Of a stretch of DNA of 53,449 nt, positions 1 through 7,518 are shown in pieces. Position 1 is the stretch's first letter. Every line of letters starts with the position of its first letter. The position numbers and the translations under genes were made by a program. Source of the stretch: E44-bin32 sp034430615. Its GTDB lineage: Bacteria > Chloroflexota > Anaerolineae > Anaerolineales > E44-bin32. A model generated the notes under the pieces. That model searched no databases. It was given only the letters and a program-made list of their open reading frames with translations, and was not told where the DNA came from. Location of the stretch: the NCBI GenBank assembly GCA_034430615.1, contig DAOUEJ010000065.1:1-53449 (forward strand). The letters are read 5' to 3'.

Positions 1-635
1 ACGTCCGGGAACCCGAGCGAGCGCAGCAGCCGGTAGAGGTAGGCCTCGGCGTTCAACTGTGCCTGCTCCAGAATCCCATCTTCAAGGGCAGCTTTCTCCA
101 TTTCTTGCTCGGCCGCAATTCTCGCTGCCGATTCGAGCTGGATATCACCACGTCGGAATAGACCAACTTCCCGATCAAAGACGTAGGTCTTCTCGTTGTC
201 GAGGGCTGTAATGAAGATCTCCGCTGCCGGGAGCTCGATGCGGACCCGGCCGGCGTCATCCACCTGAACATCATCCGCCCCGACTCGATCCAGGTCCACC
301 CCGGCGATGATCGTGCCGTGTGCCACGAGCAGCAAGCGATCCCCGAACAAGAACCCGAAGGGCCCCTGGCCAGTCTCAGCGGTAATCACCTTCTCCACCG
401 AATACTGCATGGTCTCCAAGCGTGCCAGAGCGCGTACTTCGTGCACAACCGTGATCGGGTCTGGCAAGATCGTGGGCGTTGGGTGCAGCAGTTGCGCGAC
501 CTGGGTTGAGATTTCGGAACGCAGGCCGACGATGGGTTCGGTGGCTCGCTGGAATCCACTGACGATGAAATAGGCGGCTATCGTGATCGCCAGGATCAAA
601 CCCAGCACCAGCAAATACACCGTTCTTTTAAGCAT
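1..635 (-). CDS. DUF4230-like membrane-anchored protein, C-terminus cut by window edge
   Basis: Read on the minus strand, an open frame starts at ATG 635-633 and runs off the window, giving about 211 visible codons. The first 25 residues are basic then strongly hydrophobic (MLKRTVYLLVLGLILAITIA), a single membrane anchor. A short HPTPTILPDP linker follows, then a soluble domain with a segment reading ALARLETMQYSVEKVI, a GDRLLLVAHGTIIAGVDL strand pair, and charged helices at the end. This arrangement fits the DUF4230 family, whose function is unknown. There is no Shine-Dalgarno sequence: a TATAAT box ends six bases before the ATG, so the message may be leaderless. The family call is from motif memory and is moderately sure; the open frame itself is clear. 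Confidence 0.7.
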   Translation of the reverse strand, partial: MLKRTVYLLVLGLILAITIAAYFIVSGFQRATEPIVGLRSEISTQVAQLLHPTPTILPDPITVVHEVRALARLETMQYSVEKVITAETGQGPFGFLFGDRLLLVAHGTIIAGVDLDRVGADDVQVDDAGRVRIELPAAEIFITALDNEKTYVFDREVGLFRRGDIQLESAARIAAEQEMEKAALEDGILEQAQLNAEAYLYRLLRSLGFPD

Positions 636-641
636 GCCCGT

Positions 642-647
642 ATTATA
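642..647 (-). promoter_or_regulatory. -10 box (TATAAT) six bases upstream of the DUF4230 start
   Basis: The minus strand reads TATAATACGGGCATG, so the expected transcription start falls on or next to the initiation codon. No good -35 hexamer is visible at 16-18 bases upstream. This matches other TATAAT-to-start arrangements in the window. Confidence 0.45.
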
Positions 648-697
648 TACCGAGAACGATGCTTGTGCCGGCTATGCTCCTCATCTAAACTCACAGG

Positions 698-982
698 ATG
701 CATGTTGGCGCATTGGTGCTCGAACTCCACCTCCCGTGCTGCAGTTCGCTGAAGGAAAAACGCTCCCGTTTGAAACCCCTGCTGGCGCGTCTGCAGCGGG
801 AGTTCAACCTCTCCTGCGCAGAAATCGGGGCGAATGACCAGCATAGAACCTCGCACATCGCCTGCGTCGTCGTTAGTAACGATAGCAGCCATGTCCAGAG
901 CATGCTCGAGAATGTGCTGTCCTGGATTGAGCGCAACCGTCCCGACATGCAAATCGTCGATCATCAAATCTCGCTTTTATAA
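698..982 (+). CDS. DUF503 family protein (YlxP-like)
   Basis: A complete 94-residue protein. The N-terminal strand MHVGALVLELHLP is followed by the diagnostic SLKEKRSRLKPLLARL helix, then FNLSCAEIGANDQ and a second strand IACVVVSNDSSHVQSML. This is the usual size and motif order of DUF503 proteins, a ferredoxin-like fold often encoded near nusA, infB and rbfA and suspected to have a ribosome- or translation-linked role. Here it stands next to a dead dehydrogenase instead. The ATG at 698 gives the expected N-terminus; the upstream sequence shows no strong ribosome-binding site. The protein is cytoplasmic, with no signal peptide or membrane segment. Confidence 0.85.
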   Translation: MHVGALVLELHLPCCSSLKEKRSRLKPLLARLQREFNLSCAEIGANDQHRTSHIACVVVSNDSSHVQSMLENVLSWIERNRPDMQIVDHQISLL

Positions 983-1002
983 CTTTCCATCAAGGAGGCA
1001 TC

Positions 1003-1791
1003 ATGGACCTTGGTTTGCAGGGTATGCGCGCGGTCGTCACTGCCACCTCGCGTAGCCTTGGCTAGGCTGCTGCGCTCACACTAGCTGAAAAAGGGGCACA
1101 GCTCGCGGTCTGCTCGCGGAGCGAGCAGACCAAGGAGTGTGCAAAGGAGATCGAGCAGACCGCCGGCCATCCTGTATTCGCACGATGTACCGACCTGACA
1201 CGACCGGACGAGATCGATGATTTTATTGCCGCTGCCAGGGGGGATCTTGGCGGGATCGACATCCTGATCATCAACTGCGGAGGGCCGAAACCTGGATCCT
1301 TCCCTGATCTCGATCCTGGAGCTTGGAGGGAAGCGGTCGATCTGACGTTGATGAGTTGTGTCAACCTTTGTTACGCCGTCCTCCCCGCCATGCTCGAGCA
1401 GGGATCCGGTTCGATCATCACAACCCAGTCGTATTCGGTCAAACAGCCAATCGCAAATCTGGTGCTTTCAAATTCTGTCCGATTGGCTGTGATCGGATTG
1501 ATGAAATCATTGGCAAACGAACTCGGGCCGCAGGGCATCCGCGTCAATTCCATCAACCCAGCCTGGACACGGACCGAGCTTGTAAACCAACTCATGCAGG
1601 ATCGGGCAATGCGTTCGTGGCTCTCGTTCGCACAGGAAGAGAGCCGGATTACGAATTCAATCCCATTGAGGTGAATGGGCTCGGTAGAGGAGTTTGGTCG
1701 TACGATCGCCTGGCTGGCCTCACCCGCGGCCTCCTTCATCAACGGGCATGCACTGATGTTCGACGGTGGCGCAACCGCTGCCCCCCTCTAA
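1003..1791 (+). pseudogene. Short-chain dehydrogenase/reductase pseudogene with two in-frame stop codons
   Basis: An AGGAGG ribosome-binding site at 993-998 precedes ATG 1003. The frame encodes an SDR protein of normal length (about 262 codons) to TAA 1789-1791 but is interrupted by TAG at 1063-1065 and TGA at 1672-1674. Reading through them restores normal SDR order: Rossmann start, an IDILIINCGGPKPG strand, GIRVNSINPAWTRTEL, and the C-terminal FINGHALMFDGGATAAPL. The glycine-rich cofactor motif, normally TGxSxGLGxA, reads TATSRSLG-stop-A, so two conserved positions are lost besides the stop. Where the classical catalytic YxxxK should be, the text reads SNSVR, as in one atypical SDR branch. 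No base insertions or deletions are needed, so the damage is by point substitution. A restart at 1348 would lack the cofactor fold. Confidence 0.85.
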
Positions 1792-1806
1792 TACGAAGCT
1801 ATGTTA

Positions 1807-1842
1807 AACAAGACCACGCAGCAAAGGCTGCGTGGTCTTGTT
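1807..1842. terminator. Perfect 16-bp stem-loop, probable bidirectional terminator
   Basis: AACAAGACCACGCAGC at 1807-1822 pairs perfectly with 1827-1842 around an AAAG loop. It lies between the SDR pseudogene (plus) and the convergent response regulator (minus). There is no long T-run on either side, so efficiency is uncertain. Confidence 0.6.
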
Positions 1843-1890
1843 GAGAGAAACGCGGTTGCCAGCCAGCGATCCTACACGAATTGGGTTTTC

Positions 1891-2280
1891 CTACGCCGCA
1901 ATGACTTCATCGATCTTCAAGCGGCGACGGACAAGGGTGCGCAGCCTGGAAGCCAGAAGGCTCGCGTGCACCGGCTTGATCAAGTAATCATCTGCCCCGG
2001 CATCTAATGAACGAGCGACACTCCCCGGTGAGCCCAGGGCGGAAAGGATCAGGATCGGGACCTGTGAAAACTCGCGAATGTGCTCGCAAACCTCCCAACC
2101 ATCCATCCCGGGCATAAGCAGATCCAGGATGATCACATCTGGAGGCTGCAGCCGGCAGGCTTCGATCCCATCCTTACCATTGAATACGGCACGAATTTGG
2201 AAGTCCTGCCCGCGCAAGAGTGTCCGGAGCATGATTGCCAAATCTGGATCGTCGTCGATGAGAAGGACTTCTACAGCCAT
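1891..2280 (-). CDS. Single-domain response regulator (receiver only)
   Basis: This 129-residue protein is one CheY-like receiver. It shows the acidic pair (LLIDDDPD), the phosphoacceptor strand DVIILDLLMPGMDG, the conserved Thr/Ser strand end (ILILSAL), and the lysine strand DDYLIKPV. No output domain follows, so it would act by protein interaction or as a phosphate-transfer intermediate. ATG 2280 is chosen because GGGTGG lies about six bases upstream; an in-frame GTG nine bases earlier is possible. It diverges from the histidine kinase gene at 2434, sharing a roughly 150-base promoter region, so the two may work together. That link is inferred from position only. Confidence 0.85.
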   Translation of the reverse strand: MAVEVLLIDDDPDLAIMLRTLLRGQDFQIRAVFNGKDGIEACRLQPPDVIILDLLMPGMDGWEVCEHIREFSQVPILILSALGSPGSVARSLDAGADDYLIKPVHASLLASRLRTLVRRRLKIDEVIAA

Positions 2281-2372
2281 GGTCGCCACCCTTTCTATGG
2301 ACCTATTATCATGGATATTGCTTGTTCTGAACCTTACAGCGTCCTTTCATCTGCAGCCGCACGGCACGTGCC

Positions 2373-2401
2373 TTGCATGGCATATAAGGACAAGCTATGA
2401 T
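2373..2401 (+). promoter_or_regulatory. Sigma-70-like promoter of the signalling operon
   Basis: TTGCAT at 2373-2378 and TATGAT at 2396-2401 are separated by exactly 17 bases. The expected transcription start near 2408 leaves a leader of about 26 bases before ATG 2434, supporting that start over TTG 2413. Confidence 0.5.
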
Positions 2402-2433
2402 GGGCCACAAGATTGGATCTGAAGCAGGCGAGA

Positions 2434-3606
2434 ATGTCAGACTTAGCTAAACCTAAACCAGAGCCGGTTGTTTGGTATTGTCCACAATGCGAGGCTCCCC
2501 TTCCCAGGGATGCCCGCGCTTGTCCGAACTGCGGCATCGACCTGGTCTTGCTCTCACTGCTTGGCGAAAAATCTTTCCTCGATGGCCTGCCAAAATTTGC
2601 GCCGATGGATACGACTCCTCAATGGCTCGTCCCTCGCATCGGCAACTTCCTGATCCAACAAAAAGTGATCGACGAAGCGCAGTTGGAGCAGGCTCTGCAG
2701 GTGCAGAAAGATGCTTCCGGTAAGGGCGAACGGCAGCTTCTTGGCCAAACACTGCTTCATCTTGGATACATCGATCGCGAGACCCTCGATCACGCAGTAA
2801 CGCAGCAAATCGTCGAACTACACGCTGCTCTGCAGGAATCAAACCGCACGTTGCAGCAGCGGGTAAATGAACGCACGAAGGAACTGCGCCACGCGTTGGA
2901 ACGGCTAACGGAGATCAACCAGGTCAAGGCCAATCTCATCTCCAACATCTCGCACGAACTGCGCACCCCACTAGCCCACATCAAGGGCTATGTTGAGCTG
3001 CTGGCCGATGGCGAATTGGGCGACCTGGCTCAGGAGCAAGCGGATGCGGTTCAGGTCATGCGCCGGGCGACGATCCGGCTTGGGAGCCTTATTGAAGATC
3101 TGATCGAGTTCTCAACTGCTGCTCGCGAAGGGCTGACCCTGCGTCTCGCGCCTGCCTCCGCAAAGAGCTTGATCGCCAACGCACTCGAGCGTTCACAAGC
3201 GAAGGCCGAGAAGGCAGGGGTAACGCTTAAACTAGAGTGTGAGGCAGATCTGCCAATGGTGCAGGTTGATGCCGAACGACTGGCCTGGGTGCTTTTCCAG
3301 CTCATCGACAATGGCATCAAGTTCAGCCCCGCAGGTGGGCGGGTTACGGCCAGCGCACGCCAGAATGATTACGGCATCGAGCTTGGCGTCAGCGATACAG
3401 GGATAGGCATCCCTGAGGATCGAGTGGAAGAGATCTTCCAGCCCTTCCACCAGCTCGATAGTTCATCCACCCGCCGCTATGGGGGAACCGGCCTCGGCCT
3501 TGCGCTTGTCAAGCTCATTATCGAAGCCCATGGCGCTAAACTGGATGTGGAGAGCATCGAAGGCCAGGGCACCGCGATCCGCTTCCTAGTCGGGGCAGCC
3601 TCCTGA
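2434..3606 (+). CDS. Soluble histidine kinase with zinc ribbon and tandem MshEN-like repeats
   Basis: A 390-residue cytoplasmic sensor kinase with no membrane segment. An N-terminal zinc ribbon has Cys16/Cys19 (CPQC) and Cys30/Cys33 (CPNC). Residues about 68-125 contain two 24-residue units of the pattern xLGxxLhxxGhIxxxxLxxAhxxQ, first starting RIGNFLIQQKVID and second LLGQTLLHLGYID. That is the MshEN (T2SSE_N) signature, which in MshE-type ATPases binds cyclic di-GMP. A coiled coil (about 128-165) leads to the HisKA box with His174 (SNISHELRTPLAHIKGY). The catalytic ATPase domain carries the N box (LIDNGIKFSP), G1 (DTGIGIP) and G2 (GGTGLGLAL). ATG 2434 is preferred; TTG 2413 is the alternative. 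It heads a co-directional set with the kinase at 3611 and regulator at 4854. The kinase call is firm; c-di-GMP binding is inferred from the repeat pattern. Confidence 0.85.
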   Translation: MSDLAKPKPEPVVWYCPQCEAPLPRDARACPNCGIDLVLLSLLGEKSFLDGLPKFAPMDTTPQWLVPRIGNFLIQQKVIDEAQLEQALQVQKDASGKGERQLLGQTLLHLGYIDRETLDHAVTQQIVELHAALQESNRTLQQRVNERTKELRHALERLTEINQVKANLISNISHELRTPLAHIKGYVELLADGELGDLAQEQADAVQVMRRATIRLGSLIEDLIEFSTAAREGLTLRLAPASAKSLIANALERSQAKAEKAGVTLKLECEADLPMVQVDAERLAWVLFQLIDNGIKFSPAGGRVTASARQNDYGIELGVSDTGIGIPEDRVEEIFQPFHQLDSSSTRRYGGTGLGLALVKLIIEAHGAKLDVESIEGQGTAIRFLVGAAS

Positions 3607-3610
3607 AGTC

Positions 3611-4843
3611 ATGACCAGTCCACTCATCCCCACCGAAACCCTCACACACGGCAGCGAGCTAAACGCTGTCTATGCAATCGCACGCATTGTCGCGGAGACC
3701 TTTGATACTGAATCTGGCTTGGACGCAGTGTTCCGCTTGGCACGGACGATCTTCATCTTCGATACCGTCGCGCTCTACCTTTATAACGAAGAAAGCGATC
3801 AGCTTGAACCGTTCTACGCCCGCGCCCTTGGACGCGGGCGCTCACGCGAAGCCGAGCTAACCTGGGGTGAGCCGGCTGCCCTGGACGCATTCCGCAATGG
3901 CCAGACGTCACTGCGCAAGGAAGATGCCGGCGCTAGCGTGAAGGAGCGCGACCGCAGGCGGGATTACCTTGGATTACCACTTCTGGTTGGGGGGCGAGGA
4001 GTCGGCAGCCTTGTGTTCGGCCGGTTTGGAGGCCCATCCTATCCAGCGGAGCATATCCGCCTGGCCGAATTCGTTGCCTGGCACGTCGGCCAACTGCTGG
4101 AGAACAGGCGCATGGCTCGTCGCATCGCCAGCCTTGAAGCCCAGCGCGAGCTCGCCCGGATGCAGGATGAGTTCATCTCAACAATTTCCCACGAACTGCG
4201 TACGCCGCTTGGATTCATCAAGGGTTATGTTACGACCCTCATGCGCGAGGACACAGAATGGGACGATGCACGGCGGATGGAATTCCTTGAAATCATCGAT
4301 GATGAAGCCGACCGCTTGCGGGAACTGATCGATAACTTGCTCGATTCTTCCCGGCTGGAAAGTGGTTCTCTCAGTATGACACTCGAACCAGCGTCGATGG
4401 CGCCCATCATCCGGGACTGTGTACAGCGACTGCAAGGAGTTCACCCGGACGCCAAGATTGCGATCGAGGTACCGGACGAACTGCCGGTGGTGAATCTTGA
4501 CTCAACCCGCATCGCGCAGGTTCTCAACAACATGCTCAACAACGCACAGAAGTACGCCCCGGGATCACCTGTGACCATCAGTGCACGCATGCATAGCGAT
4601 CTGCTGCGGATCGAAGTCCACGACCAGGGACCCGGTATACCGGCAGAACACACACCCCATTTGTTTGAGCGCTTCTATCGAATGCCACAATCGAGTAACA
4701 TTCGTGGCACCGGGCTCGGTCTGTACATCAGCCGGAAGATCATCGAAGCGCACGGAGGAGAAATCGGCGTTCAGAGCCAAGCGGGACAAGGAACGGTCTT
4801 TTACTTTGAGATTCCTCAGGTGAAGGCTCCCCCGTCGGAGTAG
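3611..4843 (+). CDS. GAF-domain histidine kinase
   Basis: A 410-residue soluble sensor kinase four bases after the previous stop. Residues about 15-165 form a GAF-type sensor domain (AVYAIARIVAETFD at the start, GLPLLVGGRGVGSLVFG strands later). A short coiled linker follows, then HisKA with His194 (FISTISHELRTPLGFIKGYV) and an ATPase domain with N box (NNMLNNAQKYAPGS), G1 (DQGPGIP) and G2 (RGTGLGLYISRKI). The segment after the histidine, YVTTLMREDTEWD, closely resembles that of the Cache kinase at 36119 (YVSTLLAKDVEWD), so the two kinase cores are related. It precedes an OmpR-type regulator by ten bases, its likely partner. Having two complete kinases in tandem before one regulator is unusual. 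Confidence 0.9.
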   Translation: MTSPLIPTETLTHGSELNAVYAIARIVAETFDTESGLDAVFRLARTIFIFDTVALYLYNEESDQLEPFYARALGRGRSREAELTWGEPAALDAFRNGQTSLRKEDAGASVKERDRRRDYLGLPLLVGGRGVGSLVFGRFGGPSYPAEHIRLAEFVAWHVGQLLENRRMARRIASLEAQRELARMQDEFISTISHELRTPLGFIKGYVTTLMREDTEWDDARRMEFLEIIDDEADRLRELIDNLLDSSRLESGSLSMTLEPASMAPIIRDCVQRLQGVHPDAKIAIEVPDELPVVNLDSTRIAQVLNNMLNNAQKYAPGSPVTISARMHSDLLRIEVHDQGPGIPAEHTPHLFERFYRMPQSSNIRGTGLGLYISRKIIEAHGGEIGVQSQAGQGTVFYFEIPQVKAPPSE

Positions 4844-4853
4844 GAGTAAAGTG

Positions 4854-5564
4854 ATGAGCGAAGCAAAAAACATCCTGGTGGTTGATGATGAACCCAGATA
4901 CCTGGCGCTGGTCCAGATCAACCTAGAGACAGCTGGCTACGAAGTCATCACTGCTATGGACGGGCAACAGGCTGTAGATGCCGTCGCCAACCAGAAACCG
5001 GACATCGTGCTCCTGGATGTGATGATGCCCGTGATGGACGGATTCACCGCCTGCGAACGGATCCGTGAATTTTCCTCTGTACCGATCATCATCCTGACGG
5101 CAAAAGGCGAGGAACGCGACCGCGTGCGAGGGCTCGACGCTGGCGCTGACGACTACATCGTAAAACCCTTCTCTGCCCAGGAGCTGCTGGCTCGCGTTCG
5201 TGCAGTCCTTCGTCGCGCTGAACGTGAGACCGTGGAGGGCTTCCATCAACCAATCTTTGAGCATCTCGATTTGCAGATCGATTTGGCCAAGGCCACCGTC
5301 TCTGTCAAGGGTGAGCTGGTCTCGCTCACTGCGACAGAATATCGACTGCTGCAAACATTGGCCAATGCGATGGGAAATGTCCTCAGCCCGGAAGACCTGC
5401 TTGGTTCAGTATGGGGTCCGGAATATAAGGATGACAAGGAAATCCTCTGGGTCTGCCTCAGCCGGCTGCGGCAGAAGATAGAACCCGATCCAAAGAATCC
5501 CGTTCACATCGTCACCCGACAGGGGATCGGGTACTTGATGCCGCCGGTTGAAGATGTGAGCTGA
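4854..5564 (+). CDS. OmpR/PhoB-family response regulator
   Basis: A 236-residue two-domain DNA-binding regulator. The receiver (residues about 5-120) has the acidic pair in ILVVDDEPR, the phosphoacceptor in IVLLDVMMPVMDG, and the DDYIVKPF lysine strand. The winged-helix output domain (about 135-232) contains LTATEYRLLQTLA and the recognition region up to VTRQGIGYLMPP. ATG 4854 is preferred to GTG 4851 because AGGAG at 4842-4846 then has seven-base spacing. It is the cognate output of one or both kinases immediately upstream. Target genes cannot be read from the window. Confidence 0.92.
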   Translation: MSEAKNILVVDDEPRYLALVQINLETAGYEVITAMDGQQAVDAVANQKPDIVLLDVMMPVMDGFTACERIREFSSVPIIILTAKGEERDRVRGLDAGADDYIVKPFSAQELLARVRAVLRRAERETVEGFHQPIFEHLDLQIDLAKATVSVKGELVSLTATEYRLLQTLANAMGNVLSPEDLLGSVWGPEYKDDKEILWVCLSRLRQKIEPDPKNPVHIVTRQGIGYLMPPVEDVS

Positions 5565-5579
5565 AGGCTCGATCTAACC

Positions 5580-6743
5580 TTGCCACTCGCGACCGTACTG
5601 CTCGTTGAACCTGATCCACAAACCGCCGAGTTTGTATTGCTCGCCTTGCAAAATGCTGGGTATTCCGGCGTGCATACTGCGAGCGGAAAGGAAGGCCTGA
5701 TAGCCGCGTGGCGCGACCAGTTCGATCTGATCGTCAGCGAGCTTGATCTTCCAGACATCGATGGCAACGAACTTATTCGAAAGCTGCGCAGGGATCAGCG
5801 CACCCAGCGCACCCCGATCGTTCTCCTGACGCACATCACCAATCCGGCGACGACAGGTGAGGCCTTCGAGGCCGGAGCGAATCGCATCATCGTGAAGCAG
5901 CCCGACGCGATGGAACTGCTACAGCAATTCATGGAAACCGAATTCGATAAGGCTGAAATCCCGAGCGCATATGCTGAACCAGAGATCGGATACTTGATTG
6001 CATTCGTAGGTGTTCGGGGGGGAGCAGGAACATCTTCGCTTGCCGTAAATATGGCCCACTTTTTGGGACTTGAACAGGGAGCGGATCAAGTTGTCCTCGT
6101 GGATCTGGATCTTCCCCTTGGGTCATTGAAATTCATTACCGCGGCTTCTGGCGGCCCGGACGTGGTCGAATTGACTTCAGATAACGCCCTTTCCCTGCTT
6201 GAGGGTGATTTTAAAGCGGAATTGATCAATCCTCGCGGTTGGGCGCTGACCCTCATCCCGGGAGTAGACCACCCCCGTGTTGGTGATCGGATCACCGCGG
6301 CGCTGGTCGGTCCGCTGCTCCAATCACTCCGCCGGCATTTTCGCTTCACCATCATCGATCTGGGACGCGGCCCTATCCATCTTTCCCGTCTTATTTTCGG
6401 ACAGGCGAGCCACATCGTGCTCGTCTTCCACCCGGATGAGGAGGGCGTGGAACGTGCGCGTCTCTTGCGCGAATCACTGCGCGAGGAAGGTATTCCTGCA
6501 GACCGAATCTCTGCGTTATCAAACCGCCCCTTTCCCACCGACAGCCTGACCCAGCACTCTGTCCAGGAGCGACTAGGAAAGATGCCCCTCGCGGCAATTC
6601 CCAACATGGGTGACAACGTCGCCCTCGCCAACGCAATGCATGTCCCGCTTCAGCTTCGCTTCCCCGAAGAACGCGGAACCGCTGTCTTGCATGAATTTAC
6701 CACTCAACTCCTTGAGCGCCTGCAAAATCCCGAGCTGGCTTGA
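5580..6743 (+). CDS. CpaE-like protein: pseudo-receiver fused to a MinD/ParA-type ATPase domain
   Basis: A 387-residue protein with a TTG start. Residues 1-120 have a receiver fold (LLVEPDPQ, RRDQRTQRTPIVLLTH, RIIVKQPDA), but the phosphoacceptor position reads Glu54 in LIVSELDLPDIDG, so classical phosphorylation is unlikely. Residues about 137-385 are a SIMIBI ATPase domain: FVGVRGGAGTSSLAVNMAHF at the P-loop, Walker-B-like VVLVDLDLPLGS, then IIDLGRGP. The deviant Walker A of MinD/ParA (KGGxGKT) reads RGGAGTS here, so both lysines are replaced. CpaE proteins of Tad/Flp pilus systems have this domain order and position pilus components, but no pilus gene is nearby. It sits 15 bases after the OmpR regulator. 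The architecture is clear; the role is unknown. Confidence 0.8.
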   Translation: MPLATVLLVEPDPQTAEFVLLALQNAGYSGVHTASGKEGLIAAWRDQFDLIVSELDLPDIDGNELIRKLRRDQRTQRTPIVLLTHITNPATTGEAFEAGANRIIVKQPDAMELLQQFMETEFDKAEIPSAYAEPEIGYLIAFVGVRGGAGTSSLAVNMAHFLGLEQGADQVVLVDLDLPLGSLKFITAASGGPDVVELTSDNALSLLEGDFKAELINPRGWALTLIPGVDHPRVGDRITAALVGPLLQSLRRHFRFTIIDLGRGPIHLSRLIFGQASHIVLVFHPDEEGVERARLLRESLREEGIPADRISALSNRPFPTDSLTQHSVQERLGKMPLAAIPNMGDNVALANAMHVPLQLRFPEERGTAVLHEFTTQLLERLQNPELA

Positions 6744-6808
6744 TGTGGACACACGAGCCTGGATCTCCCATGAGTAGCCCTGACCTGATGAAACACGCTC
6801 GCAAGCTT

Positions 6809-6817
6809 TGCTATAAT
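6809..6817 (+). promoter_or_regulatory. Extended -10 promoter (TGC-TATAAT)
   Basis: TG at 6809-6810 and TATAAT at 6812-6817 form an extended -10 element, with expected start near 6824 and a short leader to ATG 6847. The leader contains a minimal ATG-GAG-TAA frame at 6834-6842 overlapping the GGAG ribosome-binding site of the next gene. Confidence 0.5.
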
Positions 6818-6846
6818 CGCAGTAATCTCCACCATGGAGTAAGCCC

Positions 6847-7518
6847 ATGACAGACCAGCAAACCCGCCTTCTAAGGGCAAAGATGCTTGGCGCCCTGCTG
6901 CGTGAAGCCCGCCTGGATAGTGGAAAGAGCCTCACCCAGCTCGCCGAACTCCTGGGAACCTCTGCCAGCACGCTCTCATCCTACGAGCATGGCCGGAAAG
7001 CCTTTTCGCTGCCCGAATTAGAGCTGCTCGCGTATCATCTCGATATCCCTCTTGGCAGAATCTTGAACCCGACCCCGGACGATCTCGAAGAAGGGCATCA
7101 CTTTGACCCCCACATGATGATCGCTCTTCGCCAGCGGATGATCGGGGCACAGCTAAGGCAGTCCCGGAACGAGGCTGGTTTTTCCATGCGGAAACTAGCA
7201 GAGATCATTGATATGCCAGTAAGCAGGATCAGCGCATATGAACGCGGTTTGCGTCCAATACCGATCCCGGATCTGGAAAGTTTGCTTAAACCGTTGGAGC
7301 GACCAATCGATGCATTGATCGATCGGGAGGGGCCCATCGGCGCATGGCTCGAGGAGAAACTCGCCTTCGAACATTTCCGCATGCTCCCCGATGATCTACG
7401 TCTCTTCTTCAACAAGCCTGGGCACGAGCCCTATTTACGCATGGCGGTCCATCTCTCACAGCTTGATCTGGCAGACCTGCGGGCAGTTTCTGATGCGCTG
7501 CGCGATCTGCTGTCATGA
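6847..7518 (+). CDS. XRE-family protein with two helix-turn-helix domains
   Basis: A 223-residue probable DNA-binding regulator with two Cro/CI-type HTH domains. The first is at residues about 13-68 (LLREARLDSGKSLTQLAELL, then STLSSYEHGRKAFSLPELE). The second is at about 98-155 (LRQSRNEAGFSMRKLAEIID, then SRISAYERGLRPIPIPDLE). The C-terminal 60 residues are helical and unassigned. Tandem HTH domains could bind a two-part operator as a monomer. It has its own extended -10 promoter and overlaps the following TPR gene by four bases (ATGA), so the two are translationally coupled. GGAG about six to seven bases before the ATG supports the start. Confidence 0.85.
   Translation: MTDQQTRLLRAKMLGALLREARLDSGKSLTQLAELLGTSASTLSSYEHGRKAFSLPELELLAYHLDIPLGRILNPTPDDLEEGHHFDPHMMIALRQRMIGAQLRQSRNEAGFSMRKLAEIIDMPVSRISAYERGLRPIPIPDLESLLKPLERPIDALIDREGPIGAWLEEKLAFEHFRMLPDDLRLFFNKPGHEPYLRMAVHLSQLDLADLRAVSDALRDLLS

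Noticed and set aside
1672..1674. TGA in the SDR gene read as selenocysteine or recoded codon
   Set aside because: The position is not an active-site cysteine, a second stop (TAG) also interrupts the gene, and no SECIS-like hairpin follows; a pseudogene is simpler.
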